A stretch of 32,622 nt of DNA from JBGTGG01 sp041746855 (GCA_041746855.1 JBGTGG010000030.1:1-32622); one strand, 5' to 3'; counted from the stretch's first letter, positions 1-9,267 are shown. Notes: generated by a model from the sequence alone, not told the origin. Numbers and translations are program-made.

Positions 1-1
1 A

Positions 2-1009
2 ACTGGAAATGTAGATGTCATTCCAAATGCAATGGCACGCGAAGTATTAACGGATTCCAGCGGAAAAGCAACCGGAATTTCTTTTGTCCACAAAGAAGAC
101 ATGCAGGAATATTCCGTAAACGGAAAAATTGTAATGCTTGCCGCCAGTGCTTGTGAATCGGCTCGCCTTCTTTTGAATTCAAAATCATCCGCTCATCCAA
201 ACGGATTGGCGAACTCCAGCAATATCATTGGAAAATATTTACATGACTCTACCGGTGCTTCCATGGGTGGCGTGATCCCGGAACTTGTTGGAAGAAAACG
301 CTACAATGAAGATGGAGTTGGTGGTATGCACGTATATACACCGTGGTGGTTGGATAACAAAAAACTTGATTTCCCGAGAGGATACCATATCGAATATTGG
401 GGAGGTATGGGAATGCCGGGATATGGATTTGGTTTTGGAATGCAAGGTCAAAATGGAAAATATCCCGGAAGAAACGGACAAGTAAAAGATGCGGGTGGAT
501 ACGGTGCTTCTTTAAAAGACGATTACCGTTACTTCTACGGATCCGGTTTTGGAATGGCCGGTCGTGGCGAAGCGATCGCACGCGAAGACAACTATTGCGA
601 GATCGATCCAAGTACTGTCGATAAATATGGTATTCCGGTTTTGCGCTTTCACTATAAGTGGAGCGATTACGAAGTGAAACAAGCGAAACACATGAAGGAA
701 ACCTTTGAGGAAATCATTCACAATTCAAGAGGTATTGTAACATGGGGAAAATCGGGTGCGGAAGATAATTATGGACTGGAAGCCCCCGGAAGGATTATTC
801 ACGAAGTTGGAACAGTACGTATGGGAAGTGATCCTAAAAAATCTGCACTCAATAAATTTAATCAGGCACACGACTGCAAAAATTTATTTGTGGTGGATGG
901 TGGCGCATTCGTTTCGCAAGCTGATAAAAACCCAACCTGGACAATCCTTGCGTTATCGATGCGTACTTCCGAATACATTATTGATGAATTAAAAAAACAA
1001 ACCATATAG
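2..1009 (+). CDS. GMC-family oxidoreductase, C-terminal part (5' end outside window)
   Basis: The reading frame is open from base 2, so the FAD-binding N-terminal half lies upstream; 335 residues are visible. The C-terminal GMC domain is clear: HEVGTVRMG carries the usual active-site His, and NPTWTILAL carries the Asn/His-position motif after VVDGGAF. GMC enzymes oxidise alcohols or sugars with FAD. The visible middle is rich in Gly and aromatic residues (GMGMPGYGFGFGM), typical of the glucose-methanol-choline branch found with gluconate-2-dehydrogenase subunit 3 partners. That partner is the next gene. I infer a periplasmic sugar or glycoside dehydrogenase, for example a 3-keto-forming type. 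Substrate is unknown, and the export signal, if any, is not visible. Confidence 0.9.
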   Translation, partial: TGNVDVIPNAMAREVLTDSSGKATGISFVHKEDMQEYSVNGKIVMLAASACESARLLLNSKSSAHPNGLANSSNIIGKYLHDSTGASMGGVIPELVGRKRYNEDGVGGMHVYTPWWLDNKKLDFPRGYHIEYWGGMGMPGYGFGFGMQGQNGKYPGRNGQVKDAGGYGASLKDDYRYFYGSGFGMAGRGEAIAREDNYCEIDPSTVDKYGIPVLRFHYKWSDYEVKQAKHMKETFEEIIHNSRGIVTWGKSGAEDNYGLEAPGRIIHEVGTVRMGSDPKKSALNKFNQAHDCKNLFVVDGGAFVSQADKNPTWTILALSMRTSEYIIDELKKQTI

Positions 1010-1010
1010 T

Positions 1011-1085
1011 ATTGAGTATTGAGTCCTTAATCTTGAGTCAATTGACACTAAGGACCAGAGACTCAATAATCAAGACTAACTACTA
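1011..1085. repeat. intergenic inverted-repeat island 1
   Basis: This short gap is built from variants of TTGAGTCCTTA and its complement. TATTGAGTC at 1017-1025 is complementary to GACTCAATA at 1060-1068, and CCTTA is matched by TAAGG, so the RNA could form a long imperfect hairpin. It has the same architecture as the islands at 1751-1800 and 28599-28672, although the word used differs. Confidence 0.55.
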
Positions 1086-1098
1086 AAGACTAGCAAAG

Positions 1099-1752
1099 AT
1101 GGATAGAAGAAAATACCTCAAATCAATGACCATCGGTACTGTTGGTGCCGGATTGTTGATCAATCAATCGTGCGACACGAAACCAGTCGAGCAGGTAGTT
1201 CCTACACCAACAAGTGGTATCGACCGACAGCCGGTTGAAAAAGCTTTGGAGGAGAAACTAAATTCAGAAACATTTTTTGATCCACATGAAATGGCGACCA
1301 TCGCTGTGCTCGCAGATATCATCATTCCCAAAGATGATACCTCCGGCAGTGCAACCGATGCGAAGGTTCCGGATTTTATTGAGTTTATTGTAAAGGATAT
1401 TCCAAGTCATCAGATCCCCATGCGCGGTGGACTGAAGTGGCTCGATATCCAATCCATGAAGCGACACAATAAAGCCTTCATCGAATTGTCAGGTAATGAA
1501 CAAATCGCGATTGTGGATGAGATCGCTTTCCCTGAAAAGGCAAAACCCGAAATGCAACAAGGCGTAGCATTCTTTAATAAGATGCGCGACCTCACCGCCA
1601 CCGGATTTTTTACTTCCGAAATTGGAATTAAAGACTTAGGCTATATGGGCAACCGACCCAACCAATGGGACGGTGTACCGCAAGATGTACTGGAGCAATA
1701 CGGTTTGAAATATTCCGAAAGGGAAATGAATGAATCAGTGAAGTTTGACTAG
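1099..1752 (+). CDS. gluconate 2-dehydrogenase subunit 3 family protein
   Basis: A 217-residue protein with the pattern of the small subunit that partners membrane or periplasmic GMC dehydrogenases. The conserved stretch is FFDPHEMATIAVLADIIIP followed by a DAKVPDFIEFIV segment. The N-terminus MDRRKYLKSM has a Tat-like RR pair and a short hydrophobic stretch ending in INQSC, a weak lipobox, so export, perhaps as a lipoprotein, is likely. In related systems this subunit assists export or maturation of the GMC catalytic subunit, which here is the gene just upstream. The start ATG lies directly after a repeat island. Confidence 0.88.
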   Translation: MDRRKYLKSMTIGTVGAGLLINQSCDTKPVEQVVPTPTSGIDRQPVEKALEEKLNSETFFDPHEMATIAVLADIIIPKDDTSGSATDAKVPDFIEFIVKDIPSHQIPMRGGLKWLDIQSMKRHNKAFIELSGNEQIAIVDEIAFPEKAKPEMQQGVAFFNKMRDLTATGFFTSEIGIKDLGYMGNRPNQWDGVPQDVLEQYGLKYSEREMNESVKFD

Positions 1753-1800
1753 ATACTAGATACTAGATTCTGGATTCTAGTATCTGGTATCCAGAATCTG
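1751..1800. repeat. intergenic inverted-repeat island 2 (TACTAGAT family)
   Basis: Begins at the stop codon of the previous gene. AGATACTAGATACTAGATT is followed by its near complement ATTCTAGTATCT and then TATCCAGAATCT, giving a self-complementary unit of about 50 bases. The AGATACTAGAT word recurs at 28601-28611. Confidence 0.6.
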
Positions 1801-1838
1801 TTTCAAGATTACTTTTACTCAATAATTATTTCACATTT

Positions 1839-3272
1839 ATGAAAAAGGATAAAGGCACCAAAACATTTACTCGCAGAACTTTCATCAAACAAGCAACTGT
1901 CGCTGCTGCGGGATTTACCATCGTACCACGATTTGTTTTGGGTGGCAATGGCTTTATTCCGCCAAGTGATACACTTTACATTGCCGGCATAGGCGCTGGA
2001 GGAAAAGGTGAAAGTGATATGGCAATGGTTGCAAAAAATCCAAAAGCCAAAATCATTTCGATGTGTGACGTAGATGATCGCATGGCGGTGAAATCGCGTA
2101 CGAATTTTCCGAAGGCAACTTATTACAAAGATTTTCGGGAAATGCTGGATAAAGAAAAATCCATTGATGCCTGTACAGTTTCCACTCCTGACCATACCCA
2201 TGCCGTTGCTGCAATGGCTGCTATCAAACAAGGGAAACATGTTTATGTGCAAAAGCCATTAACACATGACATTTATGAAGCCCGTATGTTAACAGAAGCA
2301 GCCCGAAAACATAAAGTGGTTACCCAAATGGGAAATCAATATGCTTCCGCGGATGGCGTTCGAAAATTTAAGGAAATGGTGGACGCAGGACTTGTCGGGG
2401 ATGTAACACGCGTGTGGAGTTGGACCAATCGTCCGGTGTGGCCGCAAGGACTTCCAACACCAAGTGGTCAACATGAAGTTCCACAAGAACTTAATTGGGA
2501 CCTTTGGCAAGGAACTGCAAAGAAAATAGATTTCAATCCTGCCTACCTGCCTTTCAATTGGCGAGGCTGGTGGAATTACGGAACAGGTGCTTTGGGTGAT
2601 ATGGCTTGCCATATTCTTGATCCTGTGTTTCGGATTTTACCGATCGATCATCCGAATTCTGTGGAGTGCAGCACTACTACTATTTGGAAAGGATTTTTCA
2701 GTGAGGCATCGTATAAAGATAGCTGCCCAGCCTCCTCGGTCATCCACCTTAACTTTCCAAGAAAAGATGGCAAAGGCGATATCAAACTCACCTGGATGGA
2801 CGGTGGGATTTTACCGGAAAGACCAGATGAATTGTTACCCGATGAACCGATGGGCAATTGGGATGGTGGTGTAATCTTCGAAGGCACCAAAGGAAAAATC
2901 ATGGCAGATTGTTATGGCCTTAACCCAAGATTGTTGCCTTCATCCAGAATGAAAGATACCGAAATGCCGAAGCCAACACTTGCGCGGGTACCCGGTCAAC
3001 AAGATGGCCACTACACGCAATGGGTCGATGCATGTATTGCTGGTTATGGTAAAATTGAATTGAGTTCACCGTTTGATTTTGCAGGACCGTTTACTGAAGC
3101 TGTACTGATGGGAAATCTGGCACTTCGCAGTTATCAGTTGAATGGCCCTAACGGGAAAGGATATCCAGGAAGAAAGAAACTTCTTTGGGATGCGAAAAAT
3201 ATGAAGATCACCAACTTCGATGAAGCGAATGCTTTTGTAAAGCGTGAGTATGCGGATGGATGGACACTTTAG
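1839..3272 (+). CDS. Tat-exported Gfo/Idh/MocA family oxidoreductase
   Basis: A 477-residue NAD(P)-dependent sugar oxidoreductase-like protein. It opens with a twin-arginine signal (RRTFIKQ at residues 12-18, then a hydrophobic stretch ending near FVLGG). A Rossmann motif GIGAGGKGESDM follows at about residues 50-60. VSTPDHTHA and QKPLTHDIYEAR match the family's cofactor and catalytic-Lys segments, with Gln replacing the usual Glu of the EKP motif. The long C-terminal half is typical of secreted Bacteroidota members. It follows a GMC/small-subunit pair, so a shared role in redox handling of sugars, such as 3-keto glycosides, is plausible but inferred. Confidence 0.9.
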   Translation: MKKDKGTKTFTRRTFIKQATVAAAGFTIVPRFVLGGNGFIPPSDTLYIAGIGAGGKGESDMAMVAKNPKAKIISMCDVDDRMAVKSRTNFPKATYYKDFREMLDKEKSIDACTVSTPDHTHAVAAMAAIKQGKHVYVQKPLTHDIYEARMLTEAARKHKVVTQMGNQYASADGVRKFKEMVDAGLVGDVTRVWSWTNRPVWPQGLPTPSGQHEVPQELNWDLWQGTAKKIDFNPAYLPFNWRGWWNYGTGALGDMACHILDPVFRILPIDHPNSVECSTTTIWKGFFSEASYKDSCPASSVIHLNFPRKDGKGDIKLTWMDGGILPERPDELLPDEPMGNWDGGVIFEGTKGKIMADCYGLNPRLLPSSRMKDTEMPKPTLARVPGQQDGHYTQWVDACIAGYGKIELSSPFDFAGPFTEAVLMGNLALRSYQLNGPNGKGYPGRKKLLWDAKNMKITNFDEANAFVKREYADGWTL

Positions 3273-3317
3273 ACACTGGTCACCGGAAACTGGATACTGG
3301 TAACTGGTAACTAGTTA
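3273..3317. repeat. intergenic repeat island 3 (ACTGG units)
   Basis: Starts right after the preceding stop codon. It is made of ACTGG-centred units (GATACTGG, TAACTGG, TAACTAGTT), related in wording to the TACTGG segments of the islands at 1751-1800 and 28599-28672. Its self-complementarity is weaker than theirs. Confidence 0.45.
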
Positions 3318-3329
3318 AAAATTAATAAG

Positions 3330-3692
3330 ATGAAAAAAATTATAGTAATTACACTACTCTGCATGAGCACCTTGGCAGCAAAAGCCCAGGGAAATCCCCT
3401 ACAGAAGAACGATACCTGGTATGTCTGGTTACATGCCACTGCAACAGTCGATGGTAAAAAAACTACAGTTGTTAGCAAAGATGTTTTTACAACGCATTGC
3501 TGTGTAAACTCACCCAGTTTTGCAAAAGCATTAAAGCGATCCGAAAAGTGGATGCGAAAAAATATTGATCCGACTTATACAGGAACTCCCCTCCAAAAAG
3601 TACAAGATCTTGATTTGGCAAAACAGACCCTTGCAAAACTAAAAGCAACATCCGGAGTCCACATTGTTGACTTCGAAGAAACCTGCAAATAA
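3330..3692 (+). CDS. small secreted protein of unknown function
   Basis: A 120-residue protein with a clean Sec signal peptide (MKKIIVITLLCMSTLAAKAQ), probably cleaved after AKAQ. The mature part is basic and contains an HCC motif near residue 53 and a third Cys two residues from the end, so a disulphide is possible. I do not recognise the family. Its stop codon overlaps the start of the next gene by one base (TAATG), so the two are probably co-translated. Confidence 0.75.
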   Translation: MKKIIVITLLCMSTLAAKAQGNPLQKNDTWYVWLHATATVDGKKTTVVSKDVFTTHCCVNSPSFAKALKRSEKWMRKNIDPTYTGTPLQKVQDLDLAKQTLAKLKATSGVHIVDFEETCK

Positions 3693-4735
3693 TGCGCACA
3701 CTAATTCCCACAATAAGCATTGGTCTGTGTTTGTTCGCGTGTTCAGCCTCGGAAAAAAATCCGGTCATAAAAGAATTCATCACCACTTCGGTGAATTCGA
3801 GTATCCGCGCATTAAAAGTTGTGGATGAAAACAAAGTTTGGTTTGCAGGATCAAAAGGTGTGTATGGTTTTACAACCGACAACGGAACCACCTGGACAAC
3901 AGATAGTATTAAAACAGATTCTATTACTCCACATTTCCGATCGATTGCTGTTACAAAAAAAGCAACATTTCTTTTAAGCATAGCATCCCCTGCCCTGCTC
4001 TACAAAACAACAGACGATGGAAAGAATTGGAAGATTGTTTATCAGGAAAATCATCCCAATGCATTTTATGATGCCATGGCTTTTTGGAACGATGACGAAG
4101 GCATTGCCATGGGTGATCCAACAGATGGATGTCTTTCCATTATTATCACCCGTAATGGTGGTGAGCATTGGGAAAAATTATCGTGCGAGTTACTTCCTCC
4201 AACGGAAGAAGGTGAAGCTGCCTTTGCTGCGAGCAATTCCAACATTGCTTTGTACGGTGATCATGCCTGGATCGTAACCGGTGGAAAAAGGGCACGGGTT
4301 TTCCATTCTTCAGATAAAGGAAAATCGTGGGAGGTTTTTGATACGCCCATAATCGAAGGAGATCAAATGACCGGTATTTACTCTGTGGATTTTTATGATG
4401 AGAAAACAGGAATTATTTTCGGTGGAGACTGGAATGCCAAAGAAATGAATTCAAAAAATAAAGCCATCACAAAAGACAGTGGAAAAACATGGACACTCAT
4501 TGCGGATGGTCAGGAACCAGGCTACCGTTCGCGCGTAAAATTTATTCCAACTGCTGATGCAAAAAAATTGCTCGCAGTTGGCATTCCAGGGATTTCTTTT
4601 TCCAGCGATGCAGGTCGAAACTGGAATTCATTAAGTGAAGAAAGTTATTACACCCTGAGTATCTCAAATAACACCTATTGGGTTGCTGGTGACAAACGGA
4701 TTTCCAAAATCATTTGGGAAACTCCAATGAATTAG
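3692..4735 (+). CDS. Asp-box (BNR/YCF48-like) beta-propeller lipoprotein
   Basis: A 347-residue predicted lipoprotein: the signal peptide ends in LFAC with the lipid-bearing Cys at residue 17. The rest has at least five Asp-box repeats (TDNGTTW, TDDGKNW, SDKGKSW, KDSGKTW, SDAGRNW) spaced through the chain, the hallmark of sialidase-type or YCF48-type propellers. No sialidase active-site arginine triad or FRIP motif is evident, so a binding or scaffold role is at least as likely as glycosidase activity. It shares one base with the preceding small secreted protein gene. Confidence 0.85.
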   Translation: MRTLIPTISIGLCLFACSASEKNPVIKEFITTSVNSSIRALKVVDENKVWFAGSKGVYGFTTDNGTTWTTDSIKTDSITPHFRSIAVTKKATFLLSIASPALLYKTTDDGKNWKIVYQENHPNAFYDAMAFWNDDEGIAMGDPTDGCLSIIITRNGGEHWEKLSCELLPPTEEGEAAFAASNSNIALYGDHAWIVTGGKRARVFHSSDKGKSWEVFDTPIIEGDQMTGIYSVDFYDEKTGIIFGGDWNAKEMNSKNKAITKDSGKTWTLIADGQEPGYRSRVKFIPTADAKKLLAVGIPGISFSSDAGRNWNSLSEESYYTLSISNNTYWVAGDKRISKIIWETPMN

Positions 4736-4763
4736 CAAACTCGACTGCCACCTTTCCTATTTT

Positions 4764-4792
4764 AATAGTATAAAGGACTATTCGTATCTTGT
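4764..4792 (+). promoter_or_regulatory. possible promoter for the CotH-family gene
   Basis: TATCTTGT at 4785-4792 resembles the Bacteroidota -7 element TAnnTTTG with one shift or mismatch, 15 bases before the GTG start. Just upstream, AATAGT and ACTATT (4764-4769 and 4777-4782) form a six-base inverted repeat. No good TTG -33 element is present. Confidence 0.3.
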
Positions 4793-4807
4793 CACCAAAA
4801 GCAACGT

Positions 4808-7800
4808 GTGAAGTATTCAGTTTTTATCTTATTCGTATTACAATCCTTTATTACCAGTGGTCAAGTGGTCATCAATGAGATTTGCGCAACCAACGCAGAT
4901 ATCAACAGGGACACACAATTTGGAAACTTCTCTCCTTGGATTGAACTCTTCAACACTTCAGCAAGTCCCACGAATATTAGCGGCTATTTTATTTCGAACG
5001 ACATCAACAATAAATCAAAGTGGACGATCCCACCGGGTACAACCATTCCTGCAAATGGATACTTATTGATCTGGTGTGATGAAAAAAGTACCGGCTTGCA
5101 TACCAATTTCTCGTTGCGCACAAAAGGTGAAAAAATATTTCTGAGCACACCTTCCCAACAACATGTTGATACATTAACATTTCCCAATCAATACACCAAC
5201 ATTTCCTACGGTCGAATTACCAATGGCGCTACATCCAGAACCTACATGATCACGCCAACACCGATGGCAGCCAACAACGGCACCTCTATTTCGGTTCAAC
5301 TCGATTATCCACAATTCAGTTTAAAGGCTGGCCGCTATACAGGTACACAACAAGTTACGCTGACCCATGCACAATCCGGTGCGATCTTGCGGTATACACT
5401 GGATGGTTCCGAACCAAAGTCAACATCGAATGCATATACCGGTGCTGTTTCGATATCTAAGACGCAAACGTTAAAAGCGAAGGCTTTTCATCCCAATTTT
5501 ATTCCCAGCAAAACCGAGGTAAAAACCTATTTTATCAATGAGGCAGTTTTCACACTTCCAGTAGTTTCACTCTCAACGACACCAACATACTTGTGGGACA
5601 ATCAATTTGGTATCTATACCGATGGACAAAATGGCGCCTGGGGAAATTGCGTTTCCTCACCAAAAAACTGGAACCAGGATTGGGATCGTCATGCATCTTT
5701 TGAACTCTTCTCCGCAACAGGCGAAAAAGATTTTGATGAAGAATGTGACATCCGGATTTTCGGTGGATGTAGCAGAGGGAATCCACAAAAATCATTTGCC
5801 ATTAAAGCACGGAACAAATACGGTGACAATGTTTTCAAACGAAAATTTTTTTCTGAAAAAGCAAACGATGAGTACGGTGGATTCATTCTTCGTAATTCAG
5901 GAAACGATTTTAATGTAACCATGTTCAGGGATGCGCTCATGCAGCAACTTATCCGCGATCAAATGGACATCGATTATCAGGCGTATCAACCCGCGATACT
6001 TTATTTAAATGGTCAGTACTGGGGTATTCAGAACTTGCGCGAAAAAATTGATTCGGATTTTATTGAGTCCAACTATGGATTGAAAAAAGATGAAATTGAT
6101 TTACTGGAAGGAAATGGAAGTGTCATTGAAGGTAGTAATGCAACGTACAATATGTACCTGAACCAACTTCAGCAAATGGACCGCACTACCCAGGCGGCCT
6201 TTGATTATATCAATAGCCAGATTGACGTGCAGGAATTTATTAATTACAATGTTGCACAAATTTATTTCGCGAACACCGATTGGCCAGGGAACAACATTAA
6301 ATACTGGCGGGCAAAATCCCCGAACGGAAAATTCCGGTGGCTGCTGTTTGATACGGATTTTGGTTTTGCCCTATATAGTGGAGCAAGTTATGCAACGCAC
6401 CCAACATTGGATTTTGCAACCGATCCAACCAAATCCGAATGGCCAAACCCGGCATGGTCCACCTTGCATTTACGTTTGCTTTTGCAAAACCCGATGTTCA
6501 AAGATCTTTTTGTACAAACTTTTATGACTGCCATTCATACTACGTTTTCACCAACGCGTGTCAATCAATTTATTGATCAAATACGACAACAAATTGCGCC
6601 CGAAATAAACCGTCACAAACAACGCTGGGGTGGTGATCTTTCTGGTTGGAATTGGGAAGTTCAACGGCTTCGTGCGTTCGCTACTGAGCGTAACAATTTT
6701 ATGAAGCAGTATGTACCCGATTTCTTTTCAGTCTCAGAACAGGTAAACCTTACGGTGGAAATGAATGTACCCGGAGCTGCAATTTTTGACATCAACAACA
6801 TTCACACAAAGGCACAAGTCAATTCGATGGAAATTGTAAAAGACTTGCCCTGGAGTGTAAACTTGCTTCCCTTTACAGGATACAATTTTATTGACTGGGA
6901 CATAACCGAACGCGAATCGTTCTCACAAACTCTGGTGGAAGCAGGAAGTGAATGGAAATACTATGATCTGGGAAATTTGCCCAGCGCTAGCTGGACTGAC
7001 AATGCGTATGATGATATAAGCTGGCAAACTGGAGCAGCACAATTAGGATATGGTGAAGGCGATGAACAAACGGTGATCAGCTTTGGTGGCGATCCCAACA
7101 ACAAGTACATCACCTACTATTTTAGAAAAAAAATAACGGTTGATGATTTGAGTAGTTTAGCCGATAATCTGAATGCTTCCATACTCATGGATGATGGTGC
7201 ACGTGTATATGTCAATGGTGTTCAAGTTTACAACCATAACCTCCCCTCTGGTACGATCGGCTACAATACATTCGCACTACAGGCCATTCCAACCGAAAAT
7301 ATTTTTCAACCATTTTTGATAAACAAGAATAATTTTATCGTTGGGGAAAATACAATTGCTGTTGAAATCCATCAAAACTCAGTAACAAGCTCCGATGTGA
7401 GTTTTGATTTTAAACTTCAAAACAATGTGATTGGCGATGAGGTTAATTATCAAAGCACAGAAACTTCTTTAAGTGGAATTGCTTCCGGTGCAATCCGCCT
7501 GGTCGCCAACTTTGAAAAAATACCGGAAATAACGGGGGTTGTGATCAATGAGCTAAGTGCCAACCCATCCCTTCCCGATGAGAAAGGTGAGCTTTCTGAT
7601 TGGGTTGAACTTTATAATACTACCAATCAGGATATTAATTTGAACGGCCTCTACTTAACTGATAAACTAAACAATCCTTTAAAACATAAAATTGGCGGAA
7701 CATCAGAGGTCCCAATTATCGTAAAAGCTTTGGATTATATAATTTTCTATGCAGATGAAGATACCAACGATGGGCCCCTTCATTTAAATTTCAAGCTTTC

Positions 7801-8221
7801 GAAAGAGGGTGAAGAAATCGGTTTGTTTCAATTGATTGGGGAGACACCAAAGATGATTGACAGCCACCAATTTGGATATCAACCGGAAGGATATTCCTGG
7901 AGTCGTATTCCGAATGCAACGGGTGAATTTTTATTAACAAGAACATTGACACCTCTTTCCGAAAATATTTTAGTCATCAATGAATCAGAAAATGTAATCC
8001 TATATCCAAATCCGGCAACCAATACTTTTCAAATCAATTCCATTGTACCCGTGGTAAAGGTAGTTCTGTATGATCCCATTGGTCGGCAGGTCCAAACATT
8101 CAACACTTCCATCACCGATCAGGAAGTATCACTGGAAGGCATTCGTGATGGACTACTAATGGTTAAAATCACCACTGAAGATGGCGTTACCACGACCGTA
8201 AAACTTGTTAAAAACAATTAA
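4808..8221 (+). CDS. CotH kinase / lamin-tail domain protein with type IX secretion tail
   Basis: A 1137-residue multidomain secreted protein. The order I see is: signal peptide (1-19); lamin-tail domain (about 20-155, VVINEICATNAD, WIELFN); chitobiase-like Ig domain (about 165-242, LRYTLDGSEP); a CotH kinase region (about 250-620, with NLREKID and LLFDTDFGFAL); a jelly-roll-like region (about 715-880, DDGARVYVNG); a second lamin-tail domain (about 912-1055, VVINELSANPS, WVELYN); and a C-terminal type IX sorting domain from LYPNPATN. CotH-type kinases phosphorylate secreted proteins in Bacillus spores; the function in Bacteroidota is unclear. The start is GTG, chosen because it gives a normal signal peptide. 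Confidence 0.9.
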   Translation: MKYSVFILFVLQSFITSGQVVINEICATNADINRDTQFGNFSPWIELFNTSASPTNISGYFISNDINNKSKWTIPPGTTIPANGYLLIWCDEKSTGLHTNFSLRTKGEKIFLSTPSQQHVDTLTFPNQYTNISYGRITNGATSRTYMITPTPMAANNGTSISVQLDYPQFSLKAGRYTGTQQVTLTHAQSGAILRYTLDGSEPKSTSNAYTGAVSISKTQTLKAKAFHPNFIPSKTEVKTYFINEAVFTLPVVSLSTTPTYLWDNQFGIYTDGQNGAWGNCVSSPKNWNQDWDRHASFELFSATGEKDFDEECDIRIFGGCSRGNPQKSFAIKARNKYGDNVFKRKFFSEKANDEYGGFILRNSGNDFNVTMFRDALMQQLIRDQMDIDYQAYQPAILYLNGQYWGIQNLREKIDSDFIESNYGLKKDEIDLLEGNGSVIEGSNATYNMYLNQLQQMDRTTQAAFDYINSQIDVQEFINYNVAQIYFANTDWPGNNIKYWRAKSPNGKFRWLLFDTDFGFALYSGASYATHPTLDFATDPTKSEWPNPAWSTLHLRLLLQNPMFKDLFVQTFMTAIHTTFSPTRVNQFIDQIRQQIAPEINRHKQRWGGDLSGWNWEVQRLRAFATERNNFMKQYVPDFFSVSEQVNLTVEMNVPGAAIFDINNIHTKAQVNSMEIVKDLPWSVNLLPFTGYNFIDWDITERESFSQTLVEAGSEWKYYDLGNLPSASWTDNAYDDISWQTGAAQLGYGEGDEQTVISFGGDPNNKYITYYFRKKITVDDLSSLADNLNASILMDDGARVYVNGVQVYNHNLPSGTIGYNTFALQAIPTENIFQPFLINKNNFIVGENTIAVEIHQNSVTSSDVSFDFKLQNNVIGDEVNYQSTETSLSGIASGAIRLVANFEKIPEITGVVINELSANPSLPDEKGELSDWVELYNTTNQDINLNGLYLTDKLNNPLKHKIGGTSEVPIIVKALDYIIFYADEDTNDGPLHLNFKLSKEGEEIGLFQLIGETPKMIDSHQFGYQPEGYSWSRIPNATGEFLLTRTLTPLSENILVINESENVILYPNPATNTFQINSIVPVVKVVLYDPIGRQVQTFNTSITDQEVSLEGIRDGLLMVKITTEDGVTTTVKLVKNN

Positions 8222-8239
8222 CCGAAAGTATTACCTTTG
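8205..8239 (+). promoter_or_regulatory. Bacteroidota-type promoter for the ACMSD-like gene
   Basis: TACCTTTG at 8232-8239 is a perfect TAnnTTTG -7 element, 20 bases before the ATG. TTG at 8205-8207 is a candidate -33 element with a slightly long 24-base gap; it lies in the last codons of the previous gene. Confidence 0.5.
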
Positions 8240-8259
8240 CTGAATTCGCTATTCAGTAA

Positions 8260-9267
8260 ATGCTTAAAATCGACTCCCATACCCATATTCTTCCCAAAAA
8301 ACTCCCCAACTGGAGTGAGAAATTCGGGTATGGCGATTTCATCTATTTACAACATCACAAAAAAGGATTTGCCAACATGATGCGGGGCAATCAGTTTTTC
8401 CGTGAAATCAGGGAAAATTGTTGGGATCCAACGGTACGCATTGAAGAGTACGCGCAGTTCAATACGCAAGTTCAGGTAGTGTGTACCATTCCCGTTATGT
8501 TTTCGTATTGGGCAAAACCAGCAGACTGTTTGGATCTTTCTAAGTTTTTAAATGATGATCTGGCAGCCTTGATAAAAAATTATCCCAAGAACTATTTAGC
8601 ATTGGGAACCATCCCCATGCAAGACAGCGAATTGGCGATACAAGAATTGGAACGGTGTAAAGAAATTGGGTTGCAGGGCATTCAAATTGGATCAAACATC
8701 AATGATTTAAATTTAAATGAGCCACGCTTCTATCCTATTTTTGAAGCGTGTGAAAAACTGGACATGCCCGTAATGGTCCATCCCTGGAATATGATGGGCC
8801 AAAAAGAAATGCAACGCTATTGGTTGCCGTGGCTCGTGGGAATGCCCGCTGAAACAACACGCGCCATTTGCTCCATGATTTTTGGAGGATTGTTTGAGAA
8901 ACTCCCGAAGCTTCGGGTAAACTTTGCACATGCAGGCGGATCTTTCCTTGCCACGATCGGCAGGATTCAACATGGATTTGATTGCCGCCCCGACCTTGTT
9001 GCCATCGACAACAACATTAATCCACGAAAGTATATTGGACAATTTTGGGTAGACAGCATCACACATGATCCCATGATGCTGGAGTATGTGCTCAAACTTC
9101 AGGGGTCAAAAAAAATCACCCTCGGTTCCGATTACCCTTTCCCGCTTGGAGATTTGGAGATTGGCAAGTTTATTGAAGATATGGATTTAGAACCTGCGGT
9201 AGTGGAAGATATTTTTTGTAATTCCACCCTGGCGTGGTTAGGTGTTTCAAAAGAACGTTTTGTTTAA
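8260..9267 (+). CDS. ACMSD-like amidohydrolase (aminocarboxymuconate-semialdehyde decarboxylase family)
   Basis: A 335-residue TIM-barrel metal enzyme. The N-terminus has the metal-binding HxH (His7 and His9 in DSHTHILP); MVHPWNM, NFAHAGG and GSDYPFPLG supply the other conserved His and Asp residues. Length and motif order fit 2-amino-3-carboxymuconate 6-semialdehyde decarboxylase, which diverts the kynurenine route of tryptophan breakdown away from quinolinate. No other kynurenine gene is in the window, so the exact substrate could instead be another carboxylated aromatic intermediate of the same family. It overlaps the next gene by one base (TAATG). Confidence 0.88.
   Translation: MLKIDSHTHILPKKLPNWSEKFGYGDFIYLQHHKKGFANMMRGNQFFREIRENCWDPTVRIEEYAQFNTQVQVVCTIPVMFSYWAKPADCLDLSKFLNDDLAALIKNYPKNYLALGTIPMQDSELAIQELERCKEIGLQGIQIGSNINDLNLNEPRFYPIFEACEKLDMPVMVHPWNMMGQKEMQRYWLPWLVGMPAETTRAICSMIFGGLFEKLPKLRVNFAHAGGSFLATIGRIQHGFDCRPDLVAIDNNINPRKYIGQFWVDSITHDPMMLEYVLKLQGSKKITLGSDYPFPLGDLEIGKFIEDMDLEPAVVEDIFCNSTLAWLGVSKERFV

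Noticed and set aside
249..611. Minus-strand 120-codon ORF opposite the GMC gene
   Set aside because: Shadow of a confirmed coding frame; His/Arg/Phe-rich nonsense composition.
1011..1085. CRISPR-like array reading of the intergenic repeat islands
   Set aside because: Units are short, degenerate and adjacent without uniform spacers, and no cas gene is present.
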